The translations under genes were made by a program, and so were the position numbers. DNA of 10,520 nt from Bryobacterales bacterium (GTDB lineage: Bacteria > Acidobacteriota > Terriglobia > Bryobacterales > Bryobacteraceae). Location: positions 1 through 10,520 of the forward strand of contig DNFG01000316.1 in NCBI GenBank assembly GCA_003487005.1. Reading direction: 5' to 3'. Position 1 is the first letter of the stretch, and every line of letters starts with the position of its first letter. The notes beneath the pieces are model-generated. The model searched no databases. It saw nothing but the letters and a program-made list of their open reading frames with translations, and was not told where the DNA came from. Positions 1 through 7,086 of this stretch are shown one piece after another.

Positions 1-15
1 ACGCTCTTCCGATCT
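1..15. other. Illumina adapter remnant at contig end
   Basis: The first 15 bases, ACGCTCTTCCGATCT, are identical to the 3' end of the Illumina TruSeq Read 1 adapter/primer. On the minus strand they read AGATCGGAAGAGCGT, the usual adapter read-through sequence. They sit at the very edge and interrupt the last codons of the minus-strand receptor gene. They are a sequencing artefact; genomic sequence starts at about position 16. A chance 15-base match exactly at the edge is very unlikely. Confidence 0.95.
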
Positions 16-3000
16 ATCTTCAAACCCAACTGCAAAATCCGGGCAGGCAGCGCCTGACTGATGACGCCGAAGGCGGGCGAGCCGAGCGCGCGTCCGGGCT
101 CATCGAAATTCGCCCGGTTGGTCAGGTTGGTGGCCTCGGCGCGGAATTGCACGTTCCCGGTTTCGCGGAAGCGGAAGTTCTTCAGCAGCGAGACGTCTAA
201 GTTGAACAGGCCGGGTCCCGTGAGAATCGCCCGGGAAGAGCCTCCGAACGTAAACGGCGCCGGGGCGGCGACCGCCGAGGTGTTGAAGTACCGGCCGGTG
301 GTGCGCTCGCTGGCGGGCAGCGCGGGGTTTGACAGCAGATGGACTCGCTGCGGGCCGGGGGCGAAGGCGTTGCTGGTGTTGTTCTGTGTGACGAGGCCGT
401 AGGGACTACCAGCCTGCGCGATCAGGATGCCGCCCAGGTTCCAGCCGCCGAGGAATGTGGACAGCGCACCTTCGCGGAGGAACTTGCGGCCCCGGCCCCA
501 AGGCAGTTCATAGACGGAACTGGCGGCGAGGCGATGTCGGACGTCATTGCCTGCCAGCGATCGGTCCGCGCCCCGGTTGTAGAAATCCTGGTAACCAGAT
601 GGAACAGCGCCGACTTCAAAGCTGGAGGCGACATCGTCGATGAACTTCGACCAGGTGTAGTTGGTGAGGAAATTCAGGCCATTCGAGAAGCGCTTTTCCA
701 CCTTGAGGTTGAGGCCGTGGTAGGAGGAGTTGCCCCACATGGGCGTCAGCAGCGTCACGTTGCCGAACTGAGGGAAGGGGCGGCGTAGCTGGGCATTGCC
801 GGGACCCAACAGTTCAGGCCGGACCTGGTTGATATTGGTGTCCGGCGCGGGGAGCTTGTGCCCAACATTGCCGAGGTAGGCCAATTCGGCGATGACATTA
901 CCACGGAACTCCTGCTGCAAGCTGAAGTTCCATTGTTGCGAGTAGCCGAGGTTCCGGTCCTGCCCGATGAATGTGGGAGCAAAGCGTACCGGCTGACCCG
1001 GAACGACGGCGCCGAAACGGCTGTCGCGAATGAGGGGGTTGGTGGCCGGGAAACCGTTGCGGACCAGAAAGGCGGGGGTCGCGCCGTTGTCCGGCGATGC
1101 GAAATCGCCGCTGGTTTCATAGCCCGCGCTGGCTGTGTTGGAGCCGGGGATGGGCGGTCCGAAGTAGACGCCGTAGCCGGTGCGCACCAGCAGGTTGCGT
1201 TTCTGGAACGGCCGCCAGGCGATGCCGATGCGGGGGGCGAAGTTGTTGTAGTCGCCCCGGTAGACGCGCGAACCAAGTCCATCCTGTCCAGCGAACGTGA
1301 CGACGCCGGGCGTGCCGGAAACGGGGTTGATCGCAGAGAGATCGAAGGAGTTCTGGCGGTCATTCGCGTCGACGCGGGGGGTGTGTGCCTCCCAGCGCAG
1401 GCCAAGATTAAGGGTGAAGTTGGGCGTGACTTTCCAGTCGTCCTGAACAAAGAGGGCGTAGTAGCTGGATCGGCGGTCGATGATGTCGGTATCGAGGATG
1501 CGCCCGGAGAGCGCGGTGCCGAGCAGGAGGCTGGCGATCGCGTTGCCGCCGCCGCCGGTAGCTGGCAGCGCGGTGGTCTGCGGGCCGAAACCGATCGAGC
1601 CGGAAGCCAGGCTGTTGAGGTCATCCACGTTCTGGCCGAATCGCCCTTCACCTCCGAACTTCAGCGAATGGCTCTTCAGCAGCAGACTCGCGACATTGAC
1701 GATATGCGTGTCGCGGATGGGGGTTTGAATGCGCTGCTGATTGCCGGCCCCAAGATTGACGAAACCCGCGGCGGTAACCTGAGGGAAGGCACTTCCCGAG
1801 ACGCCGCGCAGCCCCAGTTGATTGGGCCAGTCGCCGTCGATGCTGAGAGTGTCGTTGCGGAAGCGGCGGGGCTGGTAGTTGAAGCGCAGGTCGTTCACGA
1901 GTCGCGAACCGAAGTTGCTGACATGATTGACGAGAAAGCTGTACGCACGCCGGTCGGTGACGACGCCGGCGGGGTCGGCGGCCGGGTTGTCAAAGGTGGG
2001 GGTGGTGTCCGTCGGGAAGTCGTGAAGGACGAGCCGGAAGCTCAGCCGTTGAGAGTCGGTGAGCGCGTGATCCACTTTCGTGGTCCACGTCGTGAGGTTC
2101 AGGTTCGTCGATCCGTTCCGGCCGAAGTTGTTGGCGCCGGCCAAGTTGGAGGCTGCGCGATTCGGATCAGGGTAGTAGCTCAGGAATTGCCGGGCCACCG
2201 GGTCGAACCGCCCTGTGGGGATGACATTGCCCGGAAATGGATCGCGAATGGTGCGAGCCGGGTTGGCCGGATCCTGACGCGTGGTCGCCGGGTCGTAGAT
2301 GGTCACCGGCGCTCCCGCCGCAGTGAAGGACTGCGAGAAATCGCCGGTCCTTTGCGCGGCGGTGGGCACGGTGTAGAGACGCGGGACGCCCACGCGCTGT
2401 TTTTGCCATTCGTTCGAGGTAAAGAAGAACGTCTTGTTCTTCACTACAGGACCGCCGGCAGTGAACCCGAAAATGTTATACCGGAGCGGCGCCTTCCGTG
2501 CGGCGAAGAAGTTGCGGGCATCGAGAGCATCGTTGCGGAAGAACTCGTACGCGCTGCCATGAAACTCGTTTGTCCCGGAGCGCGTGGTAATACTCACGAC
2601 CCCGCCACTCGAGTTGCCAAATTCCGCCGAGTAGTTGTTCTGGAGAATCCGGACCTCCTGCACGGACTCGACCGGCGGATTGAAGAGCGCCTGCGGGATT
2701 TCCAGGGCGACATTCGAAGAATTAACTCCGTCGAGCAGCCATTGCTGCTGGTCGCCGCGGCTGCCGGCCACAGTCACGCGCGGGCGGATCACATCGCCGG
2801 TGACGTAAACCGCGTTCCCCATCAGCTTCAGCAGATCCCCTACGCGGCGGCCATTGATGGGCATCCCGCTGACTGTTTTGTTTTCGATGAACTGTCCTAC
2901 AGTAGCGGACTCGGATTCCAGCAGAGGCGCCTGCGCCGTCACCTCCAGAGTCTCGGTCACTTGGCCAACGGTCAGGCTGAAGTCCAGGCGGATGACGCGC

Positions 3001-3344
3001 CCCGTCTCCAGGACAACCCCCTTGCGGGCGTATCTCTGAAACCCCGGGGCCTCTGCGGTCAGCTCATAATTGCCGGGTGGCAACGGAGCGATCGCAAACT
3101 CGCCGCCTGCCCGGGTTACGGTACCCTGTGTGACGCCGGTGGCCTCGTTGCGGGCTGTGATGATAGCGCCTTCAAGCCGTGCGGATGCGGGATCGGAGAC
3201 GATGCCGGTTATCCCGCTCGTGGACTGGCCGGGCAGGAGTGCGGTCGACAGGAGAAAGAGAGCAGGCAATAGCAGGCGCCGGGCAGAAGGCGGTGATAAT
3301 TGCCTGCCGTAGTCAAAAAGGGGTCCAACTGGTCTACGAAACAT
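16..3344 (-). CDS. TonB-dependent-receptor-like (Oar-type) outer-membrane protein, 3' end cut by adapter
   Basis: The frame starts at the ATG at 3344-3342 and stays open for 1,109 codons to the adapter. The start is supported by GAGGAG at 3355-3350, five bases upstream. Residues 22-42 form a basic then hydrophobic signal-peptide-like segment (ARRLLLPALFLLSTALLPGQ). Residues 43-125 resemble a carboxypeptidase-regulatory-like beta-sandwich (GITGIVSDP, LPPGNYELTAEAPGFQ). Residues 130-260 look like a TonB plug (LLDGVNSSNV, VESVQEVRILQNNYSAEFGN, GGVVSITTRSGTNEFHG). The rest is an aromatic-rich beta-barrel with motifs such as FVQDDWKVTPNFTLNLGLRW and NYTWSKFIDD. It ends in RILQLGLK, a typical final strand just short of the stop, so only a few residues are missing. 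This is the Acidobacteriota Oar/TonB receptor family of about 1,100 residues, which sits in the outer membrane. The substrate, usually guessed to be glycans or oligomers, cannot be read from sequence. Confidence 0.93.
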
Positions 3345-3377
3345 GGATGCTCCTCGCTGAGTCTTGAGAGTGTTGTG

Positions 3378-3412
3378 CAGGTCCCCAGGAACTGGAGACC
3401 TGTCGTTACAGG
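3378..3412 (-). promoter_or_regulatory. Two overlapping, mutually exclusive hairpins in the receptor gene leader
   Basis: This lies in the 154-base gap between the ANTAR gene stop and the receptor start. On the minus strand, 3412-3399 reads CCTGTAACGACAGG, a 5-bp stem with a 4-base loop. From 3402 to 3378 there is an 11-bp stem (CAGGTCTCCAG / CTGGGGACCTG, one T-G wobble) with loop TTC. The two share CAGG at 3402-3399, so both cannot form together. The larger stem ends about 33 bases before the start codon. No T-run follows it, so it is not a canonical intrinsic terminator. Neither loop fits the six-base ANTAR target loop with A at position 1 and G at position 4. The hairpins are directly visible; a regulatory role is inferred. 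Confidence 0.5.
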
Positions 3413-3498
3413 CAAGGAGGCGAAGCGAGGCGCTCCAGGCCGGGTTGGACGAGCGGGCAGGGCTCGCGAAGGATCGAAAGGCGCCACGGGCGCGAAAT

Positions 3499-4335
3499 TC
3501 AGGCCGTCATCTGACGGTGCAGGCCCGGGATGAAGGCACGGCCATCAATCAGGTCTTGCGCAATCACAGGGAGTGGCGTCCGAGTCCGGCGGCTCTGTTC
3601 GCGTAGAACCAGGTAAGCCTCCTCCTCGGAGAGCCCCGATGTGCGTTGCAGGAGGTGCTTGGCCTGTGTGACCAAGCGGCGGGCCTGGACCCGATTTTGG
3701 GTCTCTTCGGCGTAGGCGGAAAGGCGGTGCGCGAGTTGGGGGGCGTCCAGGACACGGGTGATGTGGTCGTGGAGCAGGGCGGACCTGCCGGCGACGTGAG
3801 GCTGCGCGGACAGGCCACGGGCGCGCTCCGTAATTTTCTGATCCGCCAGTGCGCATTCGAGTTCAACGATGCGCGCCACGGTGCGGACCAACTCCAGCTT
3901 CTCTGTGCTGGCCTTGAGCAGGCGGCCAGCGACTTCGACTGTACGACCGATGAGGGCGTGCTGGTCACCCGTCAAGAGGGGCGGATTCGCGAAGCCGAAG
4001 TCGAGAACTCCTGTCAGTTTCCCGGCTTCCAGTAAGGGGAACGAGAGGATGGCCGGCGCCCCCTCGACCGTATTGGCGATATGTAGCGGCCTGCCCGCAA
4101 TGGTCACCGGATGAAGGTGGGGTTGACGCGGGGCGAGGCCGTGCACGAGGCGAGGCCTCAAAGTGCCGGACGGCTCGACATACTCGTAGCAGGCATAGCC
4201 GGTCGCCCCGGCCTCCGCCTGGACAACGCCAAGGAGAGTGCGAAGACTCTCCTGAAACGGCGGGTCGTCCTGCTTCAGCGGAAGCTCGTGGGTGCCGAGC
4301 TGCTTCAATGTTGCGGTTATCGGTTGGTGTTGCAT
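3499..4335 (-). CDS. GAF-ANTAR domain protein, predicted RNA-binding antiterminator
   Basis: I chose the ATG at 4335-4333 because GGAGG stands five bases upstream (TGGAGGACAAG-ATG). The frame is open further upstream, but that extension (to 4464) overlaps the deacetylase gene and has no domain character. The product is 278 residues. Residues 25-145 look like a GAF sensor domain (LLGVVQAEAGATGYACYEYV, ILSFPLLEAGKLTGVLDFGF). A helical linker follows. Residues 210-265 are a clear ANTAR domain (RVQARRLVTQAKHLLQ, GLSEEEAYLVLREQSRR). Residues 162-175 (CALADQKITERARG) resemble the first helix of a second ANTAR copy. ANTAR domains bind paired hairpins in nascent RNA and prevent termination; the GAF domain would sense a ligand or redox state. 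The gene begins 44 bases after the deacetylase stop, so co-transcription is likely, and it precedes the receptor gene. The ligand and RNA target are unknown. Confidence 0.85.
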   Translation of the reverse strand: MQHQPITATLKQLGTHELPLKQDDPPFQESLRTLLGVVQAEAGATGYACYEYVEPSGTLRPRLVHGLAPRQPHLHPVTIAGRPLHIANTVEGAPAILSFPLLEAGKLTGVLDFGFANPPLLTGDQHALIGRTVEVAGRLLKASTEKLELVRTVARIVELECALADQKITERARGLSAQPHVAGRSALLHDHITRVLDAPQLAHRLSAYAEETQNRVQARRLVTQAKHLLQRTSGLSEEEAYLVLREQSRRTRTPLPVIAQDLIDGRAFIPGLHRQMTA

Positions 4336-4379
4336 CTTGTCCTCCACGGATTGGCGCGCAATAAGTGGGTCCCGGCGGC

Positions 4380-5324
4380 TCAGGCTCCTTGAGCATGCAT
4401 GGCCGCAGGCAGTCCGGAATCCGCATGAAGCAGTCTCGAAAAAAGCATACTGGCTGCCGCCCACTCGGCTGATCCGGCTGACGCAAAGACCCAGAATCGC
4501 TCCACGTCATGCCTGCCCACGTCGGTTTGGAAATAGCCTTGGGATTTGTGCTCGGCGATCACCCAGTTGACGATAATGCGGTAATCGAGAGCCTCCCGGA
4601 AGCCGAAGCGCCTCGTGCGGGGAAACTCCCAGACGTGTGCGGCCGCTCTCGTGTGGGGCCGGCCCGGCAAGGCCCGATAGGGCGCCGGCCTCTTCCCGGA
4701 CACCCCCGGATCGGCCCCTAGAACGACAGGCCGCCGCTCTTCCGGCAGGGCTTGTGCCGCATCCAGCGCCAGCGTTGCCGCCATCTGGTGATGCCCATGC
4801 GTGTCCCTGGCAGGCAACAGCGTGAAGACGAACTGGTACTGCTCGGATTCCATGACCTGCGTCAGGAAGCCGCGCACCCTCTGGATGTCCCAGGCTAACT
4901 CTGCCTCGTTGGGGTCCAAAGTGAACCCATTGTCCGCCTCACCCAGGAAGTGATGACGGCGAATACCCAGAATCCTCCCGGACGCAAGGGTCTCACGCCT
5001 CCGGATCTCCGGAAGATACTTGCGGCCCGTCGCCTCGTCGGTCAGGGGGAACCCATAGATCTCCTCAGCCAGGGCCGAGTACCGGTAGCCGCCCGCACCG
5101 TCGGTAATCACCACCTGGTCCACGGTCGCTCCAAGTTCCCGCGTCAACCGGTACACCGTCGCCGCAACGGCGTACTCGTCGTCCGGGTGCGCCACCACCA
5201 GCAATGCCTTCGTCGCACCCGCGACTGCTGCCCGCGTTGCCCGCGGTGCCGGAAGGAAAGTTCCACCCCGGCGCGAGAAAAGTGAGTTCGTTCTGTTCTG
5301 GCTCTTTTGAGTGCTATGTGCCAT
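4380..5324 (-). CDS. PIG-L/LmbE family deacetylase
   Basis: The product is 314 residues from the ATG at 5324-5322, preceded by GGGAGAAG about nine bases upstream. A longer open frame reaches 5453 but the extra residues have no domain similarity. The zinc-binding signature AHPDDE is at residues 45-50 after a short beta strand (KALLVV), followed by TDGAGG at 74-79, RRRE at 108-111 and THGHHQ at 175-180, the family's second metal/catalytic histidine motif. PIG-L enzymes hydrolyse N-acetyl groups from GlcNAc-type substrates, for example in bacillithiol, mycothiol or GPI-precursor synthesis. The substrate here cannot be assigned, and no thiol-synthesis partner is in the window. About 40 residues precede the fold, without an obvious signal peptide, so a cytoplasmic location is likely. 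It appears to be the first gene of an operon with the GAF-ANTAR gene. Confidence 0.9.
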   Translation of the reverse strand: MAHSTQKSQNRTNSLFSRRGGTFLPAPRATRAAVAGATKALLVVAHPDDEYAVAATVYRLTRELGATVDQVVITDGAGGYRYSALAEEIYGFPLTDEATGRKYLPEIRRRETLASGRILGIRRHHFLGEADNGFTLDPNEAELAWDIQRVRGFLTQVMESEQYQFVFTLLPARDTHGHHQMAATLALDAAQALPEERRPVVLGADPGVSGKRPAPYRALPGRPHTRAAAHVWEFPRTRRFGFREALDYRIIVNWVIAEHKSQGYFQTDVGRHDVERFWVFASAGSAEWAAASMLFSRLLHADSGLPAAMHAQGA

Positions 5325-5378
5325 GTCCGTGACTTCTCCCTGTCTGTTTTGTCCGTTTCCGAATACACTTCTGCCGCT

Positions 5379-5394
5379 CCAAGCCATGGCTTGG
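5379..5394. repeat. Perfect 16-bp palindrome in the deacetylase leader
   Basis: CCAAGCCATGGCTTGG is identical to its reverse complement. It lies 54 bases upstream of the chosen deacetylase start. A 16-base perfect palindrome is uncommon by chance and could be a protein-binding operator. As RNA it would form a stem with almost no loop, so a DNA site is more plausible. No bound factor is known. Confidence 0.4.
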
Positions 5395-5539
5395 CTGTAA
5401 GCGAGGCGCAATTCGCTATGGGCTGGATTCAAACGGCTAGCTGCAACACGCACTCAGCGTGGAGCGGATGACGAGGTAGGTCAAGAGTTGCCGGGCCAGA
5501 ACTGTCGGGAGACTGCTCATCTGCGATCCAATGGATTAA

Positions 5540-5568
5540 GCTTAACGGTCTAAGGTCCTTGATGTCAA
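5540..5568 (-). promoter_or_regulatory. Possible promoter for the deacetylase/ANTAR operon
   Basis: On the minus strand a consensus -35 box TTGACA (5568-5563) follows a T-rich run (TTTTTTCTC). Seventeen bases further is TTAAGC (5545-5540), a poor -10 box lying inside the palindrome TTAAGCTTAA (5536-5545). The -35 is convincing and the -10 is weak. It would give a leader of about 210 bases before the deacetylase ATG. Confidence 0.3.
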
Positions 5569-5591
5569 GAGAAAAAACGACTATTTCGATA

Positions 5592-5617
5592 GACTAACTA
5601 GTGTTATGACTAACACT
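5592..5617. repeat. Dyad and direct repeat upstream of the possible deacetylase promoter
   Basis: GACTAAC occurs at 5592-5598 and again at 5608-5614. Overlapping the second copy is an inverted repeat AGTGTTA-TGAC-TAACACT (5600-5617; 7-bp arms, 4-base spacer). It lies in the most AT-rich part of the gap, about 30 bases upstream of the TTGACA box. The position suits an operator or activator site. The neighbouring Rrf2 protein is one candidate binder, which is only an inference from proximity. Confidence 0.35.
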
Positions 5618-5722
5618 CTTTATATCAAGCAGTTAACTCTTACTGTAGCGATCTCCTCCGCGGACTCCGCTACTGAGAATCCATGAATGTACCCTATGTT
5701 GATGTGAATTGGGTAGATACAT

Positions 5723-5740
5723 GAAGCCCACGAAGGCTTC
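5723..5740 (-). terminator. Short hairpin immediately after the Rrf2 gene, weak terminator candidate
   Basis: Directly after the Rrf2 stop codon the minus strand reads GAAGCC-TTCGTG-GGCTTC, a 6-bp stem with a 6-base loop. The following bases (ATGTATCTACCC) are not a T-run, so it is at best a poor intrinsic terminator. It may instead protect the transcript's 3' end. A second dyad, GTAGCG (5645-5650) with CGCTAC (5668-5673), lies further downstream, also without a T-run. Confidence 0.25.
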
Positions 5741-6214
5741 TCAGATGTAGTACATCAACGCGCCGGCGTGCTCGGTCTCAATCCGGCGTTCATCCACCTT
5801 GCGGCAGACCATCGCCAGGGTTGTGCGGTCGAGGATGGCCGCCATGGCATCTCGAACTTCCCGCATCACAATCCGGGTCCCGCAAGTCTCCACGTCCACG
5901 CACTCCTCGCATTTGCGGAAGGAGGTCTCACTTGCGCACGGGACCGGAGCCAACGGCCCTTCGACCAGCCGGATCACAGCCCCCAGGGTGATCTCTTCGG
6001 GGGAGCGCGCCAGGAAATAGCCCCCGCCCCTGCCCTTCTTGCTCGCCACCAAACCATGGTTCTTGAGGCTAAGCAGGATCTGCTCAAGGAACTTCTTCGG
6101 AATCGCCTCTTCCCCGGCGAGATCCCCGATCAGCTTCGGACCGGTTTCGTAGCAGCGCGAGAGCGCGTACAGGGCGCGCAGACTGTATTGAGTTCGCTTG
6201 GAAAGCTGCCTCAT
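5741..6214 (-). CDS. Rrf2-family transcriptional regulator with cysteine cluster
   Basis: The product is 157 residues from the ATG at 6214-6212, preceded by AAGGTGAGAAG. The frame extends upstream to 6256, but MRQLSKRTQYSLRALYALSR is the typical family N-terminus. Residues 1-70 form the Rrf2 winged helix, with the recognition region IPKKFLEQILLSLKNHGLVASKKGRGGGYFL conserved in character (residues 38-68, the wing being GRGGGY). Cysteines at 93, 102, 105 and 111 form a C-x8-C-x2-C-x5-C cluster in the segment where IscR/NsrR-type members bind an Fe-S cluster; C21 and C137 are extra. Members of this family sense Fe-S status, nitric oxide, redox or cysteine supply. Which applies here cannot be told. 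It is transcribed divergently from the FadR-type gene and upstream of the deacetylase operon, so it may control either. Confidence 0.9.
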   Translation of the reverse strand: MRQLSKRTQYSLRALYALSRCYETGPKLIGDLAGEEAIPKKFLEQILLSLKNHGLVASKKGRGGGYFLARSPEEITLGAVIRLVEGPLAPVPCASETSFRKCEECVDVETCGTRIVMREVRDAMAAILDRTTLAMVCRKVDERRIETEHAGALMYYI

Positions 6215-6296
6215 TCTTCTCACCTTGATTATCGTCCGGCGGCCAGTCCTCCGCACACCGCGCCGAAGAAACGCATGTCAGGAAGCAGCTGGCAAT

Positions 6297-6315
6297 AAAT
6301 CATATGATATGATTT
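6297..6315. promoter_or_regulatory. 19-bp perfect palindrome with -10 boxes at the FadR-type gene start
   Basis: AAATCATATGATATGATTT has two 9-base arms around a central G. It ends six bases before the ATG at 6322. It contains TATGAT twice on the plus strand (6303-6308 and 6308-6313) and TATGAT once on the minus strand, near-consensus -10 boxes in both directions. Transcription from the second plus-strand box would begin at about the ATG itself, and no ribosome binding site precedes that ATG, so a leaderless message is likely. A dimeric regulator bound here would block the promoter, which suits autoregulation by the FadR-type protein and possibly control of the divergent Rrf2 gene. No good -35 box is seen. 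The palindrome is certain; its role is inferred. Confidence 0.65.
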
Positions 6316-6321
6316 TTCCGC

Positions 6322-7086
6322 ATGACCGGAAGGGAACCCATCCTCGGGCGAAGCGAAAGGCTGCATTCGCGGATTACCCGAGCCTTGGCGCTGGAGGTGG
6401 TTCGATCAAGCCGGGCAGGGAAGATCCTCCAGTTTCCGAAAGAGTCCGACCTTTGCGGCCAGTTGAGCGTCAGCCGGTCGATTCTGCGCGAGTCGATGAA
6501 GGTCTTGAGTGACAAAGGCCTGGTTGAAATGAAGCCGCGGGCGGGAACTAGGGCACGGGCGGCCGAGCATTGGAATCGGATGGACCCGGATCTGCTCGTT
6601 TGGCAGGCCGAACTAGGGGCCGACGCGTCGTTCTTGCAGCAATTGTGCGAAGTGCGGCTGGCGATTGAGCCAACCGCGGCTGGGTTTGCGGCTGTGCGCG
6701 CTTCCGGCGCGGAGATCGCTGCTGTGCGGCGAATCCTCGAGGCGCATCAGGCCCGGAGTCGCCACGGGCTACGGAAGCGGATCGAATTCGATCTTGATTT
6801 CCAGTCGGCTGTCATGACCGCGTCGCACAGCCCAATGCTGCAGCACCTGGCCGCGAGCATCCGGCAGCCCTTCCGCCTGGCGTTGGAGTCAATACCGGGA
6901 ACTACCGCGGAGCTGCAACTCAGCCTGGAGGCGCACGCGAGAATACTGCGCTCGCTTGAGCGTGGGGATGCCATCGCCGCCCGGCGCGCCGCGGAAGAAG
7001 TGGTGGGCTTCGCAATGATGGCGGCGGAATCAGCATTGGGAGCAGAGCAGCGGCGAGGACGGCGGCGGAAGGAGAGAAGCAGATGA
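6322..7086 (+). CDS. FadR-subfamily GntR transcriptional regulator
   Basis: The product is 254 residues. Residues 10-80 form the GntR winged helix (FPKESDLCGQLSVSRSILRE, then KVLSDKGLVEMKPRAGTRAR), and residues 100-235 an all-helical FCD ligand-binding domain. No internal ATG lies upstream of the DNA-binding helix, so the start at 6322 is needed for a complete domain even though no ribosome binding site is visible. The usual FCD metal-binding pattern is altered: DLDFQSAV (157-164) has Q161 where His is normal, and the final His position of the last helix appears to be a valine (about 228), while H205 remains. The domain may therefore bind its effector without metal. FadR-type proteins mostly repress adjacent catabolic genes and respond to organic acids. 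The stop overlaps the mtaB start (ATGA), so MtaB expression is the most probable target. The tail is rich in Arg (RRGRRRKERSR). Confidence 0.9.
   Translation: MTGREPILGRSERLHSRITRALALEVVRSSRAGKILQFPKESDLCGQLSVSRSILRESMKVLSDKGLVEMKPRAGTRARAAEHWNRMDPDLLVWQAELGADASFLQQLCEVRLAIEPTAAGFAAVRASGAEIAAVRRILEAHQARSRHGLRKRIEFDLDFQSAVMTASHSPMLQHLAASIRQPFRLALESIPGTTAELQLSLEAHARILRSLERGDAIAARRAAEEVVGFAMMAAESALGAEQRRGRRRKERSR

Larger units (their letters stand above)
5325..5740. other. 416-base AT-rich intergenic region between the Rrf2 and deacetylase genes
   Basis: No convincing coding sequence is seen in this gap; the upstream extension of the deacetylase frame to 5453 has no domain content. The middle part (about 5521-5720) is distinctly more AT-rich than the flanking genes. 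It contains the possible promoter, the GACTAAC/AGTGTTA repeats, the 16-bp palindrome, the palindromes TTAAGCTTAA (5536-5545) and AGTTAACT (5631-5638), and a small hairpin CACGC/GCGTG (5447-5461). The concentration of dyads suggests a control region for the deacetylase operon. Confidence 0.5.

Noticed and set aside
755..1651. A 298-codon minus-strand open frame
   Set aside because: It lies in a different frame of the same strand inside the receptor gene; its Ser/Pro/Thr/Arg-rich translation is an out-of-frame artefact.
858..3272. An 804-codon open frame on the plus strand
   Set aside because: It is antisense to the receptor gene, which has a signal peptide, plug, barrel and ribosome binding site. 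The plus-strand product has no recognisable domain and is rich in Gly, Arg, Val and Glu, typical of a shadow frame.
3378..3402. Intrinsic terminator after the ANTAR gene
   Set aside because: The stem is strong but is followed by CACAACACTC on the minus strand, with no T-run, so I report it only as a possible leader structure.
4336..4464. N-terminal extension of the GAF-ANTAR gene
   Set aside because: The extension overlaps the deacetylase gene and lacks conserved features, while the ATG at 4335 has an excellent ribosome binding site.
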